Positions 15,618 to 26,469 of a stretch of DNA of 48,444 nucleotides are shown here, piece by piece (the stretch's first letter is position 1; every line of letters starts with the position of its first letter). The position numbers and the translations under genes were made by a program. Below the pieces are notes generated by a model. It ran no database searches and was not told where the DNA came from. It worked only from the letters and a program-made list of their open reading frames with translations. This DNA is from Specibacter cremeus. GTDB lineage: Bacteria; Actinomycetota; Actinomycetes; Actinomycetales; Micrococcaceae. The DNA is taken from contig NZ_RWKQ01000018.1 in the NCBI RefSeq assembly GCF_003946885.1, positions 33,574 to 82,017 on the forward strand, read 5' to 3'.

Positions 15618-17354
15618 CTATTTGGCACCCGCCGACTTGCCGTCGTCGTACGCATACTTGCCGCCGCGCAGGGCGGAGGCGACGGCGGCGACCAGACAGG
15701 CCAGGATGGCGAAGCCGAACGCGACGGCCAACCCGTCGGCGAACGGGCCGGAGATCAGGGTGGGGAAGAACCCACGTCCGGTCAGGTACGCCGCGTCGGA
15801 CGGCGGCAGGCCCGCCAGCACCTGCGGCCCCAGCAGCGTCTGGACCGGGTTGTAGCCCAGCAGCGAGGCGAACAGCACCGCCACGGGCGGCAGCGCGGCC
15901 ACGCGGCCGGCGTCGGCGGGGGAGACCCCGTGGGCGGTCAGGCCCGTCATGAGCGTGTGCGGCAGCGTCGCGGCCAGGCCCGTGAGCATGAGCGAGAAGA
16001 AGATGCCGATCGAGAGCACCATGGCCGAGTTCTGGAACGTGGTGCTCATGCCCGCCCCCACACCGCGCCGGTCCGGCGGCAGCGAATTCATGATGCCGGC
16101 CCGGTTCGGCGCCGCGAACAGGCCCATGCCCAGGCCGTTGAGCAGCAGCGCCAGCGCGAACGTCCAGAACTCGAAGTCGACCGGCAGCAGCAACAGCCAG
16201 CCGAAGCTGAGCGCCGCGACGACCATGCCCCCGGTGGCCAGCAGGCGGGTCCCGTGCCGGTCCGACAGCCAGCCGGAGAGCGGCCCGGCCACCAGGAACC
16301 CCAGCGTCAGCGGCAGCATGTAGATCCCGGCCCACAGCGGCGTCGACGCGAAATCGTAGCCGTGCCGCGGCAGCCAGATGCCCTGCAGCCAGATGATCAG
16401 GATGAACATCAGCCCGCCGCGCCCGATCCCCGACAGCAGGCTGGCCAGGTTGCCGGCCGTGAACGCCCGGATACGGAACAGCGCCAGGTGGAACATCGGC
16501 TCGGGCACGCGCGACTCGACCACGCAGAACAGCAACAGCACCGCGACGCCGCCGACCAGCGCCGCCAGCACCCACGGGTTCGTCCAGCCCATGGTGTGCC
16601 CGCCGTAGGGCTGGATGCCGTACGTGATGCCGACCAGCACGGCCACCAGGCCCACCGCGAACGTGACGTTGCCCGGCCAGTCGGGCTTCGCCGGCGCCCG
16701 CACGCCCGTGTCGTGCAGGCTCAGGTACGCCCATACCGTGCCGGCCACGCCCACGGGCACCGAGACGAGGAACACCAGGCGCCAGTCGATGGGTCCCAGC
16801 AGGCCGCCGATCACCAGGCCCAGGAACGATCCGGCGATTCCGGCCACCTGGTTCAGGCCCAGCGCCAGGCCGCGCTCATGGACGCCGAAAACATCCGTGA
16901 TGATGGCGTTCGAGTTCGCCATCAGCATCGCCCCGCCCACGCCCTGCAGGATGCGCATGACGATCAGCCACAGGACCCCGGCCGTGCCCTGCAGCCACGT
17001 CACCGACAGCAGCACCGAAAACACCGTGAACACGGCGAAACCGGCGTTGTACATCCGGATCCGGCCGAACATGTCGCCAAGCTTGCCGAACGTGACCACC
17101 AGGACGGCCGTGACGACCATGTAGCCCATGATCAGCCACAGCAGCAGGCTCGTGTTGCCGGGGGCCAGGGGGTTGATGCCGACGCCGCGGAAGATGTCCG
17201 GCAGCGCGATGAGCAGGATCGAGGAGTTGATGGTGGCCATCAGCATGCCGAGCGTCGTATTGGACAGCACGACCCACTTGTAGTGCGGCCCCGCCGCCCG
17301 CGGCCGGTGGCGACGTTCGCGTTGTTGTCGCTGGGCGTTCCTGGAGAGCACCAT
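15618..17354 (-). CDS. MFS transporter, DHA2 (14-TMS, EmrB/QacA-type) family
   Basis: A 578-residue polytopic protein. After a basic N-terminus (RNAQRQQRERRHRPRA), membrane segments begin at WVVLSNTTLGMLMATINSSILLIALP, a family-like TM1 motif. GKLGDMFGRIRMY is the loop 2-3 motif A, RILQGVGGAMLMANSNAII is motif B/C-like, and SGWLSDRHGTRLLATGG repeats motif A in the second half. Fourteen helices are plausible. These are proton-driven drug or metabolite exporters; the substrate is unknown. The start at 17354 follows AAGGGGG. It is divergent from the ABC exporter pair, with which it may share a regulatory gap (17355-17508). Confidence 0.85.
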   Translation of the reverse strand: MVLSRNAQRQQRERRHRPRAAGPHYKWVVLSNTTLGMLMATINSSILLIALPDIFRGVGINPLAPGNTSLLLWLIMGYMVVTAVLVVTFGKLGDMFGRIRMYNAGFAVFTVFSVLLSVTWLQGTAGVLWLIVMRILQGVGGAMLMANSNAIITDVFGVHERGLALGLNQVAGIAGSFLGLVIGGLLGPIDWRLVFLVSVPVGVAGTVWAYLSLHDTGVRAPAKPDWPGNVTFAVGLVAVLVGITYGIQPYGGHTMGWTNPWVLAALVGGVAVLLLFCVVESRVPEPMFHLALFRIRAFTAGNLASLLSGIGRGGLMFILIIWLQGIWLPRHGYDFASTPLWAGIYMLPLTLGFLVAGPLSGWLSDRHGTRLLATGGMVVAALSFGWLLLLPVDFEFWTFALALLLNGLGMGLFAAPNRAGIMNSLPPDRRGVGAGMSTTFQNSAMVLSIGIFFSLMLTGLAATLPHTLMTGLTAHGVSPADAGRVAALPPVAVLFASLLGYNPVQTLLGPQVLAGLPPSDAAYLTGRGFFPTLISGPFADGLAVAFGFAILACLVAAVASALRGGKYAYDDGKSAGAK

Positions 17355-17508
17355 GGGCCCGTGACCCCCTTCCGGCGGACCGTGCGTCGCGGCCCTGGGG
17401 AACGAAAACGGTTACCTTCGTCAACTATTCACACTAGACCCCTGGAGCGCGCGGGAGTCTGTGAAAACCCCCTTAACAGTGCGGGCGCCCGGGGGTAGCG
17501 TCACCATC

Positions 17509-18432
17509 ATGAACGACGTCATCGAGACCCGCGGGCTGGTCAAGCGGTTCGGTACGGTCACCGCGCTGGACGGCCTGGATCTGGTCGTTGCCGCCGGTCA
17601 AATCCATGGGTTCCTCGGCCCGAATGGGGCCGGGAAGTCCACCACCATCCGCATCCTGCTCGGCCTGGCACGCGGCGACGCCGGCACGGCCACCGTCTTC
17701 GGCGCCCATCCCTGGACCGACGCCGTCGCCCTCCACCGCCGGATCGCATACGTGCCCGGCGACGTGAGCCTGTGGCCGAACCTCACCGGGGGAGAGGCCA
17801 TCGACCTGGTCAGCCGGTTGCGCGGCGGCACGGCCGACAAACCCGGCTACGCCGCCCGGAAGGCCCGGCTCATGGAGGCGTTCGAGCTCGACCCGGCGAA
17901 GAAGGGGCGCACCTACTCGAAGGGCAACCGGCAAAAGGTCGCGCTCGTCGCCGCGTTCGCCACCGAGGCGCAGTTGTACATCCTGGACGAGCCGACCAGC
18001 GGCCTGGACCCGCTGATGGGGGCCGTGTTCGAGCAGGAGATCGGCCGTGTCGCCGCGGCCGGGGCGACCGTGCTGCTCTCCAGCCACATCCTCTCCGAGG
18101 TGGAGCAACTGTGCGGGAAGGTCAGCATCATCCGGGCCGGCCAATGCGTGGAAACGGGGACCCTCGACTCGCTGCGGCACCTGACCCGCACCGAGGTGTC
18201 GTTCGCCGCCGACGGGCTGGGCCCGGCCCAGCTGGCCGCCATCCCGGCCGCCCACGACGTGAGCGTCAGCGGCGGGCGCGTGCGGTTCACGGCGGACAGC
18301 GACCAATTGAACGCCGTGCTGCCCGTGCTGGCCACGCTCAACGTCGCCGGGCTGACCATCAACCCGCCGTCCCTCGAGGAGCTGTTCCTGCGCCACTACG
18401 GCGACGGCGCGGCTCCGGGGGGCGCGTCATGA
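17509..18432 (+). CDS. ABC exporter ATP-binding protein
   Basis: A 307-residue nucleotide-binding subunit. Walker A is GPNGAGKST (about residue 38-46), Walker B is [12 protein letters not shown], and the H-loop is LLSSHILSE. The signature is [14 protein letters not shown] instead of the canonical LSGGQ, which is typical of the DrrA/NatA-like exporter group. The C-terminal ~90 residues form the extra regulatory domain of this group. The start at 17509 gives [15 protein letters not shown], the standard opening; upstream codons are not family-like. The gene overlaps the permease gene by four bases (ATGA), so the two subunits are translationally coupled. Confidence 0.85.
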   Translation: MNDVIETRGLVKRFGTVTALDGLDLVVAAGQIHGFLGPNGAGKSTTIRILLGLARGDAGTATVFGAHPWTDAVALHRRIAYVPGDVSLWPNLTGGEAIDLVSRLRGGTADKPGYAARKARLMEAFELDPAKKGRTYSKGNRQKVALVAAFATEAQLYILDEPTSGLDPLMGAVFEQEIGRVAAAGATVLLSSHILSEVEQLCGKVSIIRAGQCVETGTLDSLRHLTRTEVSFAADGLGPAQLAAIPAAHDVSVSGGRVRFTADSDQLNAVLPVLATLNVAGLTINPPSLEELFLRHYGDGAAPGGAS

Positions 18433-19940
18433 ACACCGTCGGCATCCTGTTGCGCCAGCGGCTGCGGCGCGACCGCTGGCAGCTGGCCGCGTGGGTCCTG
18501 GGCGTCGGGCTGCTGGCCCTGTTCGCCGCGGCCGCCATCGCCCAGACGTTTGGCAACGACGCCGACCGGGCACAGATCCTGGCCCTGGCCATCGCCACGC
18601 CGGCCATCCTCATGCTGCGCGGGCTGCCCGAGGGCAGCCCGGTCGGCGCGTTCACGTACTTCTCTGTCTTCGCGTTCCTGGCCCTGCTGGCCACGCTCAT
18701 CCACGGCGCCATCGCCAACATCCTCATGGCCCTGGCGGTGACGGTCGGGTTCATCATTGGAAAGCTCGACGCCGGCGGGAGCCTGTGCGCGGGCGTCGCC
18801 GTGGGTGCCGTCGGGTTGTCCTTCCTCGGCGTCGGGTTGGTTGCCGCCCAGTTCATGCGTACCTCGCGCGGCGCCAACGGCACGGCCGCCGCACTGGTGG
18901 TCGCGGCGTACATCGTCCGGGGGATCGGTGACGCCGCATCCACCGCGGGTAGCGACCCGCTCCACCGCGTCGCCGGCTGGCCGAGTTGGCTGTCCCCGAT
19001 CGGTTGGGGCCAGCAGACGGGTGCCTTCGTGCGGAACAACTACGCGCCGCTGGCCATCAACGTTTCTTTCGCGGCCGCCTGCGCCGCCGCGGTGTTCGCC
19101 CTGCAGGCGCGCCGGGACACGGGGGCCAGCATGCTGCCGGTCCGGGCCGGACGTGCGGATGCCAGGGCCTCGCTGCGAACGTCGCTGGCCCTGGGCTGGC
19201 GGCTGCAGTGGCCGTCCATCGCCGGCTGGAGTGCGGCCGGCGCGGCCACCGGCCTGTTGGCGGGGTCGCTGGCGAACATCCTGCAGGCGGCCGGCGGCGG
19301 CAATACCTCGCTGCTCAACGCCGTCAGGTCGATCGTGCCCGGCACCACCCAGACGCCCACCCAGCTGATCATCGCCGCCATGTTCAGCGTCGTCGGTGTC
19401 CTGGCGGCCGCCTGCGCCACGCAGGCGGTGATCCGGCTGCGCCAAGAAGAGGTCCGCGGCACGGCCGAGGCGGTGCTGGCGGCCCCGGTGCACCGGGTGC
19501 GCTGGTTCGCCGACTACCTGGTACTCGGGCTGGTCGCCGTCGTGCTGGTGCTGCTGGCCGCCGGGGTCGCGTCGGCCGCGTCGGGACTGGCCGCCGGCGC
19601 CGGCGGCACGGTCGTGGGTGACTCGTTCGCCGCCGCCGCGGCCCAGCTGCCAGCGGCCCTCGTGTACCTGGCCGTCGTGTCGCTGCTGTTCGTGCTGGTG
19701 CCGGAGGCCACCGTGGCGGCGGGCTGGGGCCTGCTGGTGCTCGGCATGATCCTCGGCATCTACGGCGGCATGGTGGGCCTGCCCCAGTGGGCGCGCAACA
19801 TCTCCCCGTTCCAGCACACGCCCGTCCCGTTCGGCGTCAACACGCAGTGGGCCGGGGGGATCTGGATGCTCGTCATCGCGGCCGTGGTCGTCGCCGCGGC
19901 GACGCTGTTGATGGGCCGGCGCCCGCTGCATAGCGGGTAG
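18429..19940 (+). CDS. ABC exporter permease (two-module, ABC-2 type), possibly internally shortened
   Basis: A 503-residue membrane protein partnering the preceding ATPase. About ten to twelve hydrophobic segments are visible, from [20 protein letters not shown] to the C-terminal [18 protein letters not shown]. It matches the large exporter permeases that usually run about 530-540 residues. Near residue 87 the [13 protein letters not shown] helix runs directly into [13 protein letters not shown]. Homologues, as I recall them, have an additional charged stretch (VRHTRAEEE..GRAEL) between these segments. An in-frame loss of roughly 30-35 residues near nt 18690 is therefore suspected but unproven. 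The frame is otherwise clean. Confidence 0.75.
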   Translation: MNTVGILLRQRLRRDRWQLAAWVLGVGLLALFAAAAIAQTFGNDADRAQILALAIATPAILMLRGLPEGSPVGAFTYFSVFAFLALLATLIHGAIANILMALAVTVGFIIGKLDAGGSLCAGVAVGAVGLSFLGVGLVAAQFMRTSRGANGTAAALVVAAYIVRGIGDAASTAGSDPLHRVAGWPSWLSPIGWGQQTGAFVRNNYAPLAINVSFAAACAAAVFALQARRDTGASMLPVRAGRADARASLRTSLALGWRLQWPSIAGWSAAGAATGLLAGSLANILQAAGGGNTSLLNAVRSIVPGTTQTPTQLIIAAMFSVVGVLAAACATQAVIRLRQEEVRGTAEAVLAAPVHRVRWFADYLVLGLVAVVLVLLAAGVASAASGLAAGAGGTVVGDSFAAAAAQLPAALVYLAVVSLLFVLVPEATVAAGWGLLVLGMILGIYGGMVGLPQWARNISPFQHTPVPFGVNTQWAGGIWMLVIAAVVVAAATLLMGRRPLHSG

Positions 19941-19990
19941 CCGCCGACCTCCGCCCGGCGTCTGATAATCTAGCGCTATCCACGGACCTC

Positions 19991-20010
19991 CCGGCCCATT
20001 CTCTGGCCGG
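19991..20010. terminator. Short hairpin after the ABC exporter pair
   Basis: CCGGCC (19991-19996) and GGCCGG (20005-20010) flank an 8-base loop, 50 bases after the permease stop and just before the urease promoter. It is a weak terminator candidate or leader structure. Confidence 0.3.
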
Positions 20011-20038
20011 TTGCAGATAACGGGTGGACACATATTAT
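20011..20038 (+). promoter_or_regulatory. Putative urease operon promoter
   Basis: TTGCAG (20011-20016), a 16-base spacer and TATTAT (20033-20038) precede the ureA ATG by 25 bases. The -10 is strong and the -35 weak. The region also holds the dyad GATAA/TTATC (20016-20020, 20035-20039), a possible operator overlapping the promoter. Confidence 0.4.
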
Positions 20039-20062
20039 CCGTTGGGCACTGAGGAGTTCTTG

Positions 20063-20365
20063 ATGCATTTGACGCCCCGTGAGCAAGAGAAGCTCATGAT
20101 TGTCGTGGCCGCCGACCTGGCCCGCCGGCGGCAGCAGCGCCGGCTGAAGCTGAACCATCCCGAGGCCGTGGCCATCCTCACCTACGAGCTGATCGAGGGC
20201 GCCCGCGACGGGCGCACCGTGGCCGACCTGATGAGCTACGGCAGCACCATCCTGTCCCGGGCCGACGTCATGGACGGCGTGGCCGACATGATCAAGGACG
20301 TCCAGGTCGAGGCCACGTTCCCGGACGGCACCAAGCTCGTCACCGTCCACAACCCCATCCGCTGA
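20063..20365 (+). CDS. ureA: Urease subunit gamma
   Basis: A 100-residue protein of standard UreA length. [23 protein letters not shown] opens the helical core, [22 protein letters not shown] and the DLMSYG motif are conserved, and [18 protein letters not shown] is the typical end. It is the small structural subunit of the cytoplasmic nickel enzyme that hydrolyses urea to ammonia and carbamate. The ATG at 20063 follows GAGGAG at good distance. It is the first gene of the ureABCEFGD unit, 32 bases before ureB. Confidence 0.97.
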   Translation: MHLTPREQEKLMIVVAADLARRRQQRRLKLNHPEAVAILTYELIEGARDGRTVADLMSYGSTILSRADVMDGVADMIKDVQVEATFPDGTKLVTVHNPIR

Positions 20366-20397
20366 ACAGGCCCACCGAACAAGGGAGCGTCCCGATC

Positions 20398-20745
20398 ATG
20401 AAACCCGGCGAATATGTTCTTCGGACGGAACCGGTCAGCTGCAATGCCGGTCTCATCCCGCAGTCGCTGCGGGTCGTCAACCGCGGCGACCGGCCCATCC
20501 AGGTCGGCTCGCACTATCATTTCGCGGAGGTCAACGATGCGCTCGAGTTCGATCGCGACGCCGCGTACGGCTTCCGGCTGGACATCCCCGCCGGCACGGC
20601 CGTGCGCTTCGAACCGGGGGACGCCAAAACCGTGAACCTGATCGCCCTGTCCGGCAGCCGCGAGGTGTACGGGCTGCGAAACCGCGTCAATGGCCCGCTG
20701 CACGCCTCGCGCGGGCTCGTCCGGCTGGAGGATGACACCAAATGA
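20398..20745 (+). CDS. ureB: Urease subunit beta
   Basis: A 115-residue Ure[19 protein letters not shown] opens it, and [21 protein letters not shown] is the hallmark core strand region. [16 protein letters not shown] and the GNR-like YGLRNRVNG are also conserved. It packs with UreA and UreC in the (abc)3 trimer. A GGGAGCG box lies before the ATG. Its last four bases overlap ureC (ATGA), showing translational coupling. Confidence 0.97.
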   Translation: MKPGEYVLRTEPVSCNAGLIPQSLRVVNRGDRPIQVGSHYHFAEVNDALEFDRDAAYGFRLDIPAGTAVRFEPGDAKTVNLIALSGSREVYGLRNRVNGPLHASRGLVRLEDDTK

Positions 20746-22454
20746 GCTTTGAGCTGAGCCGCAAGCAATACGCGGACCTGTACGGGCCCACCACGGGCGA
20801 CGCCGTCCGGCTGGCCGACACCGAGCTGTTCGCCCAGATCGAGCACGACCGCACGAACTACGGCGAGGAGGTCGTGTTCGGCGGCGGCAAGGTGATCCGC
20901 GACGGGATGGGCCAGAACGGGTTGAAGGTCCGGGACGAGGACATCCCCGACACCGTCATCACGAACGCCATCGTGTTCGACTACACCGGCATCTACAAGG
21001 CGGACGTGGCACTGCGCGACGGGCACATCTTCAAGATCGGCAAGGCCGGCAACCCGCAGATCTCCGCCGGCGTGAACATCACCATCGGTGCCGCCACGGA
21101 CATCATCGCCGGCGAGGGGAAGATCCTCACGGCCGGCGGCATCGACACGCACGTGCACTTCGTCAGCCCGGACCAGGTCCCGGTCGCGCTGGCGTCCGGG
21201 GTCACCACGCTGATCGGCGGCGGGACCGGCCCGTCGGAGGCCAGCAAGGCCACCACGGTCACCCCCGGTCCCTGGCACATCTCCCGCATGCTGCAGGCCG
21301 TGGACAACCTGCCGATCAACATCGGCCTCCTCGGCAAGGGCCACGCCGGCGCCATGGAACCGCTGGCCGAGCAGATCCGGGCCGGCGCCATCGGGCTGAA
21401 GGTCCACGAGGACTGGGGCGCCACCACCTCCTCCATCGACATGTCCCTGCGCGTCGCCGACGAATACGACGTGCAGGTCGCCATCCACTCCGACACGCTC
21501 AACGAGTGTGGCTTCGTCGAGGACACCATCGCGGCCATCGCCGGCCGGGTCATCCACACATTCCACACCGAGGGCGCCGGCGGCGGGCACGCCCCGGACA
21601 TCATCAAGATCGCCAGCCTTCCGAACGTGCTGCCCGCGTCGACGAACCCCACACTGCCGTACACCGTCAACACGATCGACGAGCACCTGGACATGCTGAT
21701 GGTCTGCCACCACCTCAGCCCGGACATCCCCGAGGACGTGGCGTTCGCCGACTCGCGCATCCGCAAGGAAACCATCGCCGCCGAGGACGTGCTGCACGAT
21801 CTGGGCGTGTTTTCCATCACCAGCTCCGACGCGCAGGCCATGGGCCGGGTCGGGGAGGTGGTGTTGCGCACGTGGCAGGTCGCCGACGCCATGAAGCGCC
21901 AGCGCGGCAAGTACGACGACGACCCCGAAGCGGGCGACAATGCGCGGCTGAAGCGGTTCATCGCCAAATACACGATCAACCCGGCCATCGCGCACGGCAT
22001 CGCCGATTCGGTGGGCAGTGTCGAGGAAGGCAAGTTCGCCGACCTGGTGCTGTGGGACCCCATGTTCTTCGGCGTGAAACCCGAGCTGGTGCTCAAGGGC
22101 GGGCAGATGGTCATGAGCATCATGGGCGACCCCAACGGCTCCATCCCGACACCGCAACCACGCACGCTGCGCGGCAATTTCGGTGCCCTGGGCTCGGCCG
22201 TCCACTCATCCTCCATCACGTTCCTCTCACAGGCGGCCATCGACGACGGCGTGCCGGGGCGGCTCGGCCTGCGCCGCGAGTGCCGGCCCGTGCACGGCAT
22301 CCGCAACCTGACGAAGGCGGACATGGTACTGAACGGCGAGACGCCGGAACTTCTCGTCGACCCCGAGACGTACGAGGTCCGGGTGGACGGGACCGTCATC
22401 ACCGCCGAGCCGTCCGCCGTGCTGCCCATGGCGCAGCGCTACTTCCTCTTCTAG
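20742..22454 (+). CDS. ureC: Urease subunit alpha (catalytic)
   Basis: A 570-residue amidohydrolase-superfamily subunit with all active-site residues visible. His137 and His139 are in THVHF, Lys220 in GLKVHEDWG is the carbamylated nickel bridge, and His249 and His275 complete the nickel ligands. Asp363 in SSDAQAMG is the last ligand. The mobile flap shows VCHHL with Cys322 and catalytic His323. Numbering is offset by three from Klebsiella urease. The subunit is complete and should be active after UreDEFG-dependent nickel loading. Confidence 0.97.
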   Translation: MSFELSRKQYADLYGPTTGDAVRLADTELFAQIEHDRTNYGEEVVFGGGKVIRDGMGQNGLKVRDEDIPDTVITNAIVFDYTGIYKADVALRDGHIFKIGKAGNPQISAGVNITIGAATDIIAGEGKILTAGGIDTHVHFVSPDQVPVALASGVTTLIGGGTGPSEASKATTVTPGPWHISRMLQAVDNLPINIGLLGKGHAGAMEPLAEQIRAGAIGLKVHEDWGATTSSIDMSLRVADEYDVQVAIHSDTLNECGFVEDTIAAIAGRVIHTFHTEGAGGGHAPDIIKIASLPNVLPASTNPTLPYTVNTIDEHLDMLMVCHHLSPDIPEDVAFADSRIRKETIAAEDVLHDLGVFSITSSDAQAMGRVGEVVLRTWQVADAMKRQRGKYDDDPEAGDNARLKRFIAKYTINPAIAHGIADSVGSVEEGKFADLVLWDPMFFGVKPELVLKGGQMVMSIMGDPNGSIPTPQPRTLRGNFGALGSAVHSSSITFLSQAAIDDGVPGRLGLRRECRPVHGIRNLTKADMVLNGETPELLVDPETYEVRVDGTVITAEPSAVLPMAQRYFLF

Positions 22455-22470
22455 ACCCGAAAGGGGTCCC

Positions 22471-22965
22471 ATGATCATCGAGTCCATCCTCGGCAACAAG
22501 CATGAGCCGGCGACGGCCGAATTCGACCCCGCCGGCCTGGCCGGGCTGCACGAGGAACGCGTCGTGCTGCCCTCGGCCGAACTGGTCAAGCGCATCCAGC
22601 GCGTCACGACCGACCACGGCCGGGAACTGGGCATCCGGCTCACCGGGGACGCCGTGGCCGACCTGCGCGACGGCGACGTGCTGTACCGCGACGCCACCGA
22701 CGTGATCGTCGTGGCCGTCGAGGCCACCGACGTGCTCGTCATCGCCCCGCGCACCATCACCGAAATGGGCGTCGTGGCGCACAACCTGGGCAACCGGCAC
22801 ATGCAGGCCCAGTTCTTCGAACCCGAGTCCGAGTACGGGGCCGCCGTGATGGTGCTCGCCTACGACCACACGGTCGAGGACTACCTGCGCCATGTCGGGG
22901 TCCCGTATTCGCGCCAGGACCGCGTCATGCCCGTGCCGTTCCGGCACGCCGGGCACACCCACTAG
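22471..22965 (+). CDS. ureE: Urease accessory nickel chaperone UreE
   Basis: A 164-residue UreE. The N-terminal peptide-binding domain spans about 1-80 (ERVVLPSAELVKRIQRVTTDHGRELGIRL). The metal-binding domain has HNLGNRHMQAQF, whose conserved His binds nickel at the dimer interface. The C-terminus, FRHAGHTH, is a short His-containing tail, much less His-rich than Klebsiella UreE. It delivers nickel to the UreG/UreDFG complex. It has an AAAGGGG ribosome binding site and is followed after one base by the GTG start of ureF. Confidence 0.95.
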   Translation: MIIESILGNKHEPATAEFDPAGLAGLHEERVVLPSAELVKRIQRVTTDHGRELGIRLTGDAVADLRDGDVLYRDATDVIVVAVEATDVLVIAPRTITEMGVVAHNLGNRHMQAQFFEPESEYGAAVMVLAYDHTVEDYLRHVGVPYSRQDRVMPVPFRHAGHTH

Positions 22966-22966
22966 C

Positions 22967-23683
22967 GTGGCCGGCACACCCGTCGCCGGGGCACCCGCCC
23001 AGGCCCCGCCGTCGTACGCGCTGGCGCTGGCGCAACTGTGCGACTCCGCGCTGCCCACCGGCGCCTTCAGCCACTCGTTCGGACTGGAGCGCCACCTGGC
23101 CCGTGGGCTGGTGCACGACGAGGCGTCGTTCACCGACTGGCTGGTCCAATTCATCCGGATCCAGTTGTGCCACAGCGACGGGTTCGCCATCCGGCTCGTC
23201 GTCGAGGCGGCCGACGCGGCGGAACTGTACCGGGTGGACCGGATGCTGGCGGCCGCCACGCTGCCGCGCCAGGTGCGTCGGGCCGCGGCGACCATGGGCG
23301 CGCGCATGCTGCAGATCGCCGCCACGGTGTGCCCCGGCCCCGAGCTGGACGGATACGCCGCCCAGGTCGCCGCCGGCCACTGCGCCGGCCACCCCGCCGT
23401 GCCGTTCGCGATCGTCGGCAGGAGCCTGGGCGTGCCGCTGCCGGAACTGTTGGCCGGGTACCTGTTCGCGACCGTGACCCAGCTGACACAGAACGCCATC
23501 CGCGGCATCCCGATCGGCCAGAACGCCGGCCAGCGCGTGCTGCGCGCCGTCCACCCGGAGGTGGCCGGCGCGGTCATGCGCATCCAGACCCTGGCGCCCG
23601 AGGACTTCGGCGTGAGTGCGCCGGGTCTCGAGATCGCCCAAATGCAACACGAACGGCAACGGGCACGCATGTTCATGTCCTGA
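22967..23683 (+). CDS. ureF: Urease accessory protein UreF
   Basis: A 238-residue all-helical protein. [18 protein letters not shown] is the diagnostic N-terminal motif. [30 protein letters not shown] and the C-terminal [11 protein letters not shown] are also conserved. UreF acts as the scaffold and GTPase-fidelity factor for UreG during metallocentre assembly. The GTG at 22967, directly after the ureE stop, gives the normal UreF length. No ATG or good ribosome binding site is available nearer, so coupling to ureE is likely. A palindromic repeat, not a coupling overlap, separates it from ureG. Confidence 0.93.
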   Translation: MAGTPVAGAPAQAPPSYALALAQLCDSALPTGAFSHSFGLERHLARGLVHDEASFTDWLVQFIRIQLCHSDGFAIRLVVEAADAAELYRVDRMLAAATLPRQVRRAAATMGARMLQIAATVCPGPELDGYAAQVAAGHCAGHPAVPFAIVGRSLGVPLPELLAGYLFATVTQLTQNAIRGIPIGQNAGQRVLRAVHPEVAGAVMRIQTLAPEDFGVSAPGLEIAQMQHERQRARMFMS

Positions 23684-23770
23684 TTTCGGCAGGCTCAACC
23701 ACCGGGGTCTCGACAGGCTCGACCACCGGTGGTCGAGCTCAGTCACCGGTGGTCGAGCCTGTCGAGACCA
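23684..23770. repeat. Palindromic repeat inserted between ureF and ureG
   Basis: One partial unit (GGCAGGCTCAACCACCGG) is followed by a perfect 24-bp inverted repeat. The arms are 23706-23729 and 23746-23769, and the 16-base loop holds another partial unit. The unit is the same family as at 15512-15603. It is the only sizeable gap in the otherwise overlapping urease operon, and its RNA would fold into a very stable hairpin just upstream of the ureG ribosome binding site (GAAGGAG). Confidence 0.85.
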
Positions 23771-23792
23771 ACAATCCCACGAAGGAGCACCC

Positions 23793-24403
<611 letters not shown>

Positions 24404-24407
<4 letters not shown>

Positions 24408-25285
24408 CGGCACCCGTTGACGACCGGCCCGCGGGCGCCCCGTCCGCGGGCGTCCTGGGCGCCACGCCGGACCTGGCCGGCGAACTGGACCTGGCCATCG
24501 GCGTGCGCGGGGACCGGTCGATCGCCACGGCCCAGTTCCACCAGGGCGCGTTGCGGGTGCTGCGACCGCACTACCTCGACGACTCCGGGCAGGTCTGCTA
24601 CGCCGTCGTGAACCCCGGCGGCGGGTACCTCGGCGGGGACCGGTACCGGATCACGGTCGACGTCGCGGCCGGGGCACGCCTGCTGTTCACCACCCAGTCG
24701 GCCACGAAGGTGTACCGCACCCCGGGCAGCCGGGCCGAGCAGCACGTGCACGTGCGCCTTGGTCCGGGCAGTGCCCTGGAATCCGTGCCGGACCAGCTCA
24801 TCGCGTACCGCGACGCCTCCTACACCCAGGTGACGACCGTCGACATGGACCCGACGGCGTCGGTCGTGTTGGCCGAGGTCGTCACACCGGGCTGGGCACC
24901 GGACGGCGGGCTGTTCCGCTACGACGAGATCAGGCTCCGCAACGAGATCAGTGTCGGCGGCCGGTTGACCGTCCTGGACAACCTGCTGCTGCGTCCCGAC
25001 GCGGGGTTGTCGGGCATGTGCTCGCTCGAGCGGTACACGCACGTCGGGTCGCTGCTCGTCATGGATTCGCGTGTCGACGCCGCACTGGTGGACGAGTTGC
25101 ACGACCTGCTCGGCCCGATGGACCCGGACGGGCAGCTGGGCCTGACCCTGCTGGACGGGCCGGGCGTGGCCCTGCGGGCCTTGGCGAACGCCACGGAACC
25201 GCTGGACGCCATGATCCGCGCCGCGGTCGACCTGTTGCGCCGGCGCTGGCATGGGCAGGGACCCCTGAATTTGAGGAAGTACTGA
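24404..25285 (+). CDS. ureD: Urease accessory protein UreD/UreH
   Basis: A 293-residue protein. [33 protein letters not shown] contains the conserved Gly-rich and TTQSATKVY core. LEYVPDQ-like [25 protein letters not shown] and [10 protein letters not shown] are further conserved points. UreD binds apourease and channels nickel from UreG. The C-terminal [15 protein letters not shown] is normal. GTG 24404 overlaps the end of ureG, and the stop overlaps the start of the transporter gene by one base (TGATG). Placing ureD last is the common actinobacterial order. Confidence 0.92.
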
Positions 25286-26316
25286 TGACCAGCGTGGCCC
25301 GCACCCGCTATCTGGAACGCGAAGGGCTTCCCCTGGCGCACCGCATCGGTGCCACGTTCGGCGCCGTCGCCCTGCTGCATCTGGTTGTGGCGGCCCTGCT
25401 GGTGTACTCGCTGTTCACCGACGCCCACCCGCTGGCGCTCGGGCTGATCGTCACCGCCTACCTGGCCGGCGTGAAGCACAGCTACGACTGGGACCACATC
25501 GCGGCCATCGACAATTCGAGCCGGAAATTCGCCGCCGCCGGACGGTCGCCGGTCAGTGTCGGATTCGCGTTCAGCTTGGGACACAGTTCCGTGGTGATGC
25601 TGGCCGGGGTGCTGGTGGTCAGCGGGGCCGGGATCATGGCCACGGTGCTCTCCGATGGGTCGGCGGCCCACACGGCCCTGTCCGTGTTCGGCGCGGGCGT
25701 CTCGGCACTGTTCCTGCTGACCATCGGACTGTTCAACGGGGCGTCTTTCCGACGGGCCAATGTCCTCTTCCGCCGGGTGCGCAACGGCGGGACGGTGGCC
25801 GAGGACGAGCTGGCGCCGACCGGCGTCGTCGCCCGACTGCTGGACAAGCCGTTGTCCCGGGTCAGGCGCCCCCGCGACATCTTCGTGCTCGGTTTCCTGT
25901 TCGGGCTGGGATTCGACACCGCGTCGACCATCGCCTTCCTGCTGTTGACCGCCTCCGCGGCGCTGGCCGGCATCTCACCCGTGGCCCTGTTGGCCCTGCC
26001 AATCTCGTTCGCTGCCGCCATGACACTGTGCGATACGGCCAACGGCATGGCCATGATGCGCATGTACCGGTCCGCGCTGGCCAAACCGGCCCGCCGCCTT
26101 GGTTTCAACATGGTGGTGACGGGGATGTCGGCCACGTCGGCCCTGTTCATCTCGCTGCTGACCATTGCCGGCCTGCTGCACCAGCTGCTCGGCCGCACCG
26201 ACCCGGTCACCACCTGGCTGGCCGGGCTGGACCTGGGCCACGCCGGGCTGTTGCTCGTGGCGCTGTTCCTGGCCGTGTGGGGTGTCGCGGCGCTTTCGTG
26301 GCGCCGTCGCCGCTGA
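25285..26316 (+). CDS. NiCoT-family high-affinity nickel (cobalt) permease
   Basis: A 343-residue integral membrane protein. The signature HX4DH, HSYDWDH at residues 65-71 in TM2, binds the metal. LGHSSVVMLAG, LGFLFGLGFDTASTIA and the later MTLCDTANGM are the other NiCoT signatures. About eight membrane helices are visible, with a cytoplasmic loop near residues 155-195. Coupling to ureD by a TGATG overlap ties it to urease, so nickel is the likely substrate. A homologous hairpin repeat lies 26 bases after the stop and may terminate the operon. Confidence 0.9.
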   Translation: MTSVARTRYLEREGLPLAHRIGATFGAVALLHLVVAALLVYSLFTDAHPLALGLIVTAYLAGVKHSYDWDHIAAIDNSSRKFAAAGRSPVSVGFAFSLGHSSVVMLAGVLVVSGAGIMATVLSDGSAAHTALSVFGAGVSALFLLTIGLFNGASFRRANVLFRRVRNGGTVAEDELAPTGVVARLLDKPLSRVRRPRDIFVLGFLFGLGFDTASTIAFLLLTASAALAGISPVALLALPISFAAAMTLCDTANGMAMMRMYRSALAKPARRLGFNMVVTGMSATSALFISLLTIAGLLHQLLGRTDPVTTWLAGLDLGHAGLLLVALFLAVWGVAALSWRRRR

Positions 26317-26341
26317 CCGGTCGGTGGCCACCGGGGCCTGT

Positions 26342-26407
26342 CCCAACTGTGACGCAGTAGATGCTGAAATTCCGCGTGTTTTCAGCACCTACTGCGTCAC
26401 AGTTGGG
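26342..26407. repeat. Long hairpin repeat, copy A
   Basis: A 28-nt stem with one mismatch (26342-26369 and 26380-26407) around a 10-base loop. The stem core is CTGTGACGCAGTA and TGCTGA. It shares this core with copy B at 27404-27475. Located after the nickel permease, it can act as urease-operon terminator. Confidence 0.85.
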
Positions 26408-26469
26408 TTCTACGGGTCGGGTTGTGGATAACTTCTGCGACCGCGAACCGAAACTGCCATGCTGGACGG

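Noticed and set aside
13126-16734. A minus-strand open frame of about 1200 codons opposite the penicillin-binding protein and in a shadow frame of the MFS gene
   Set aside because: It is Arg/Gly/His-rich without motifs, and the two real genes with catalytic or membrane signatures explain the DNA. Long antisense frames are expected at this GC content.
19941-20062. Nickel or guanidine riboswitch in the urease leader
   Set aside because: The leader from the likely start point to ureA is only about 20 bases, and the one hairpin lies upstream of the promoter.
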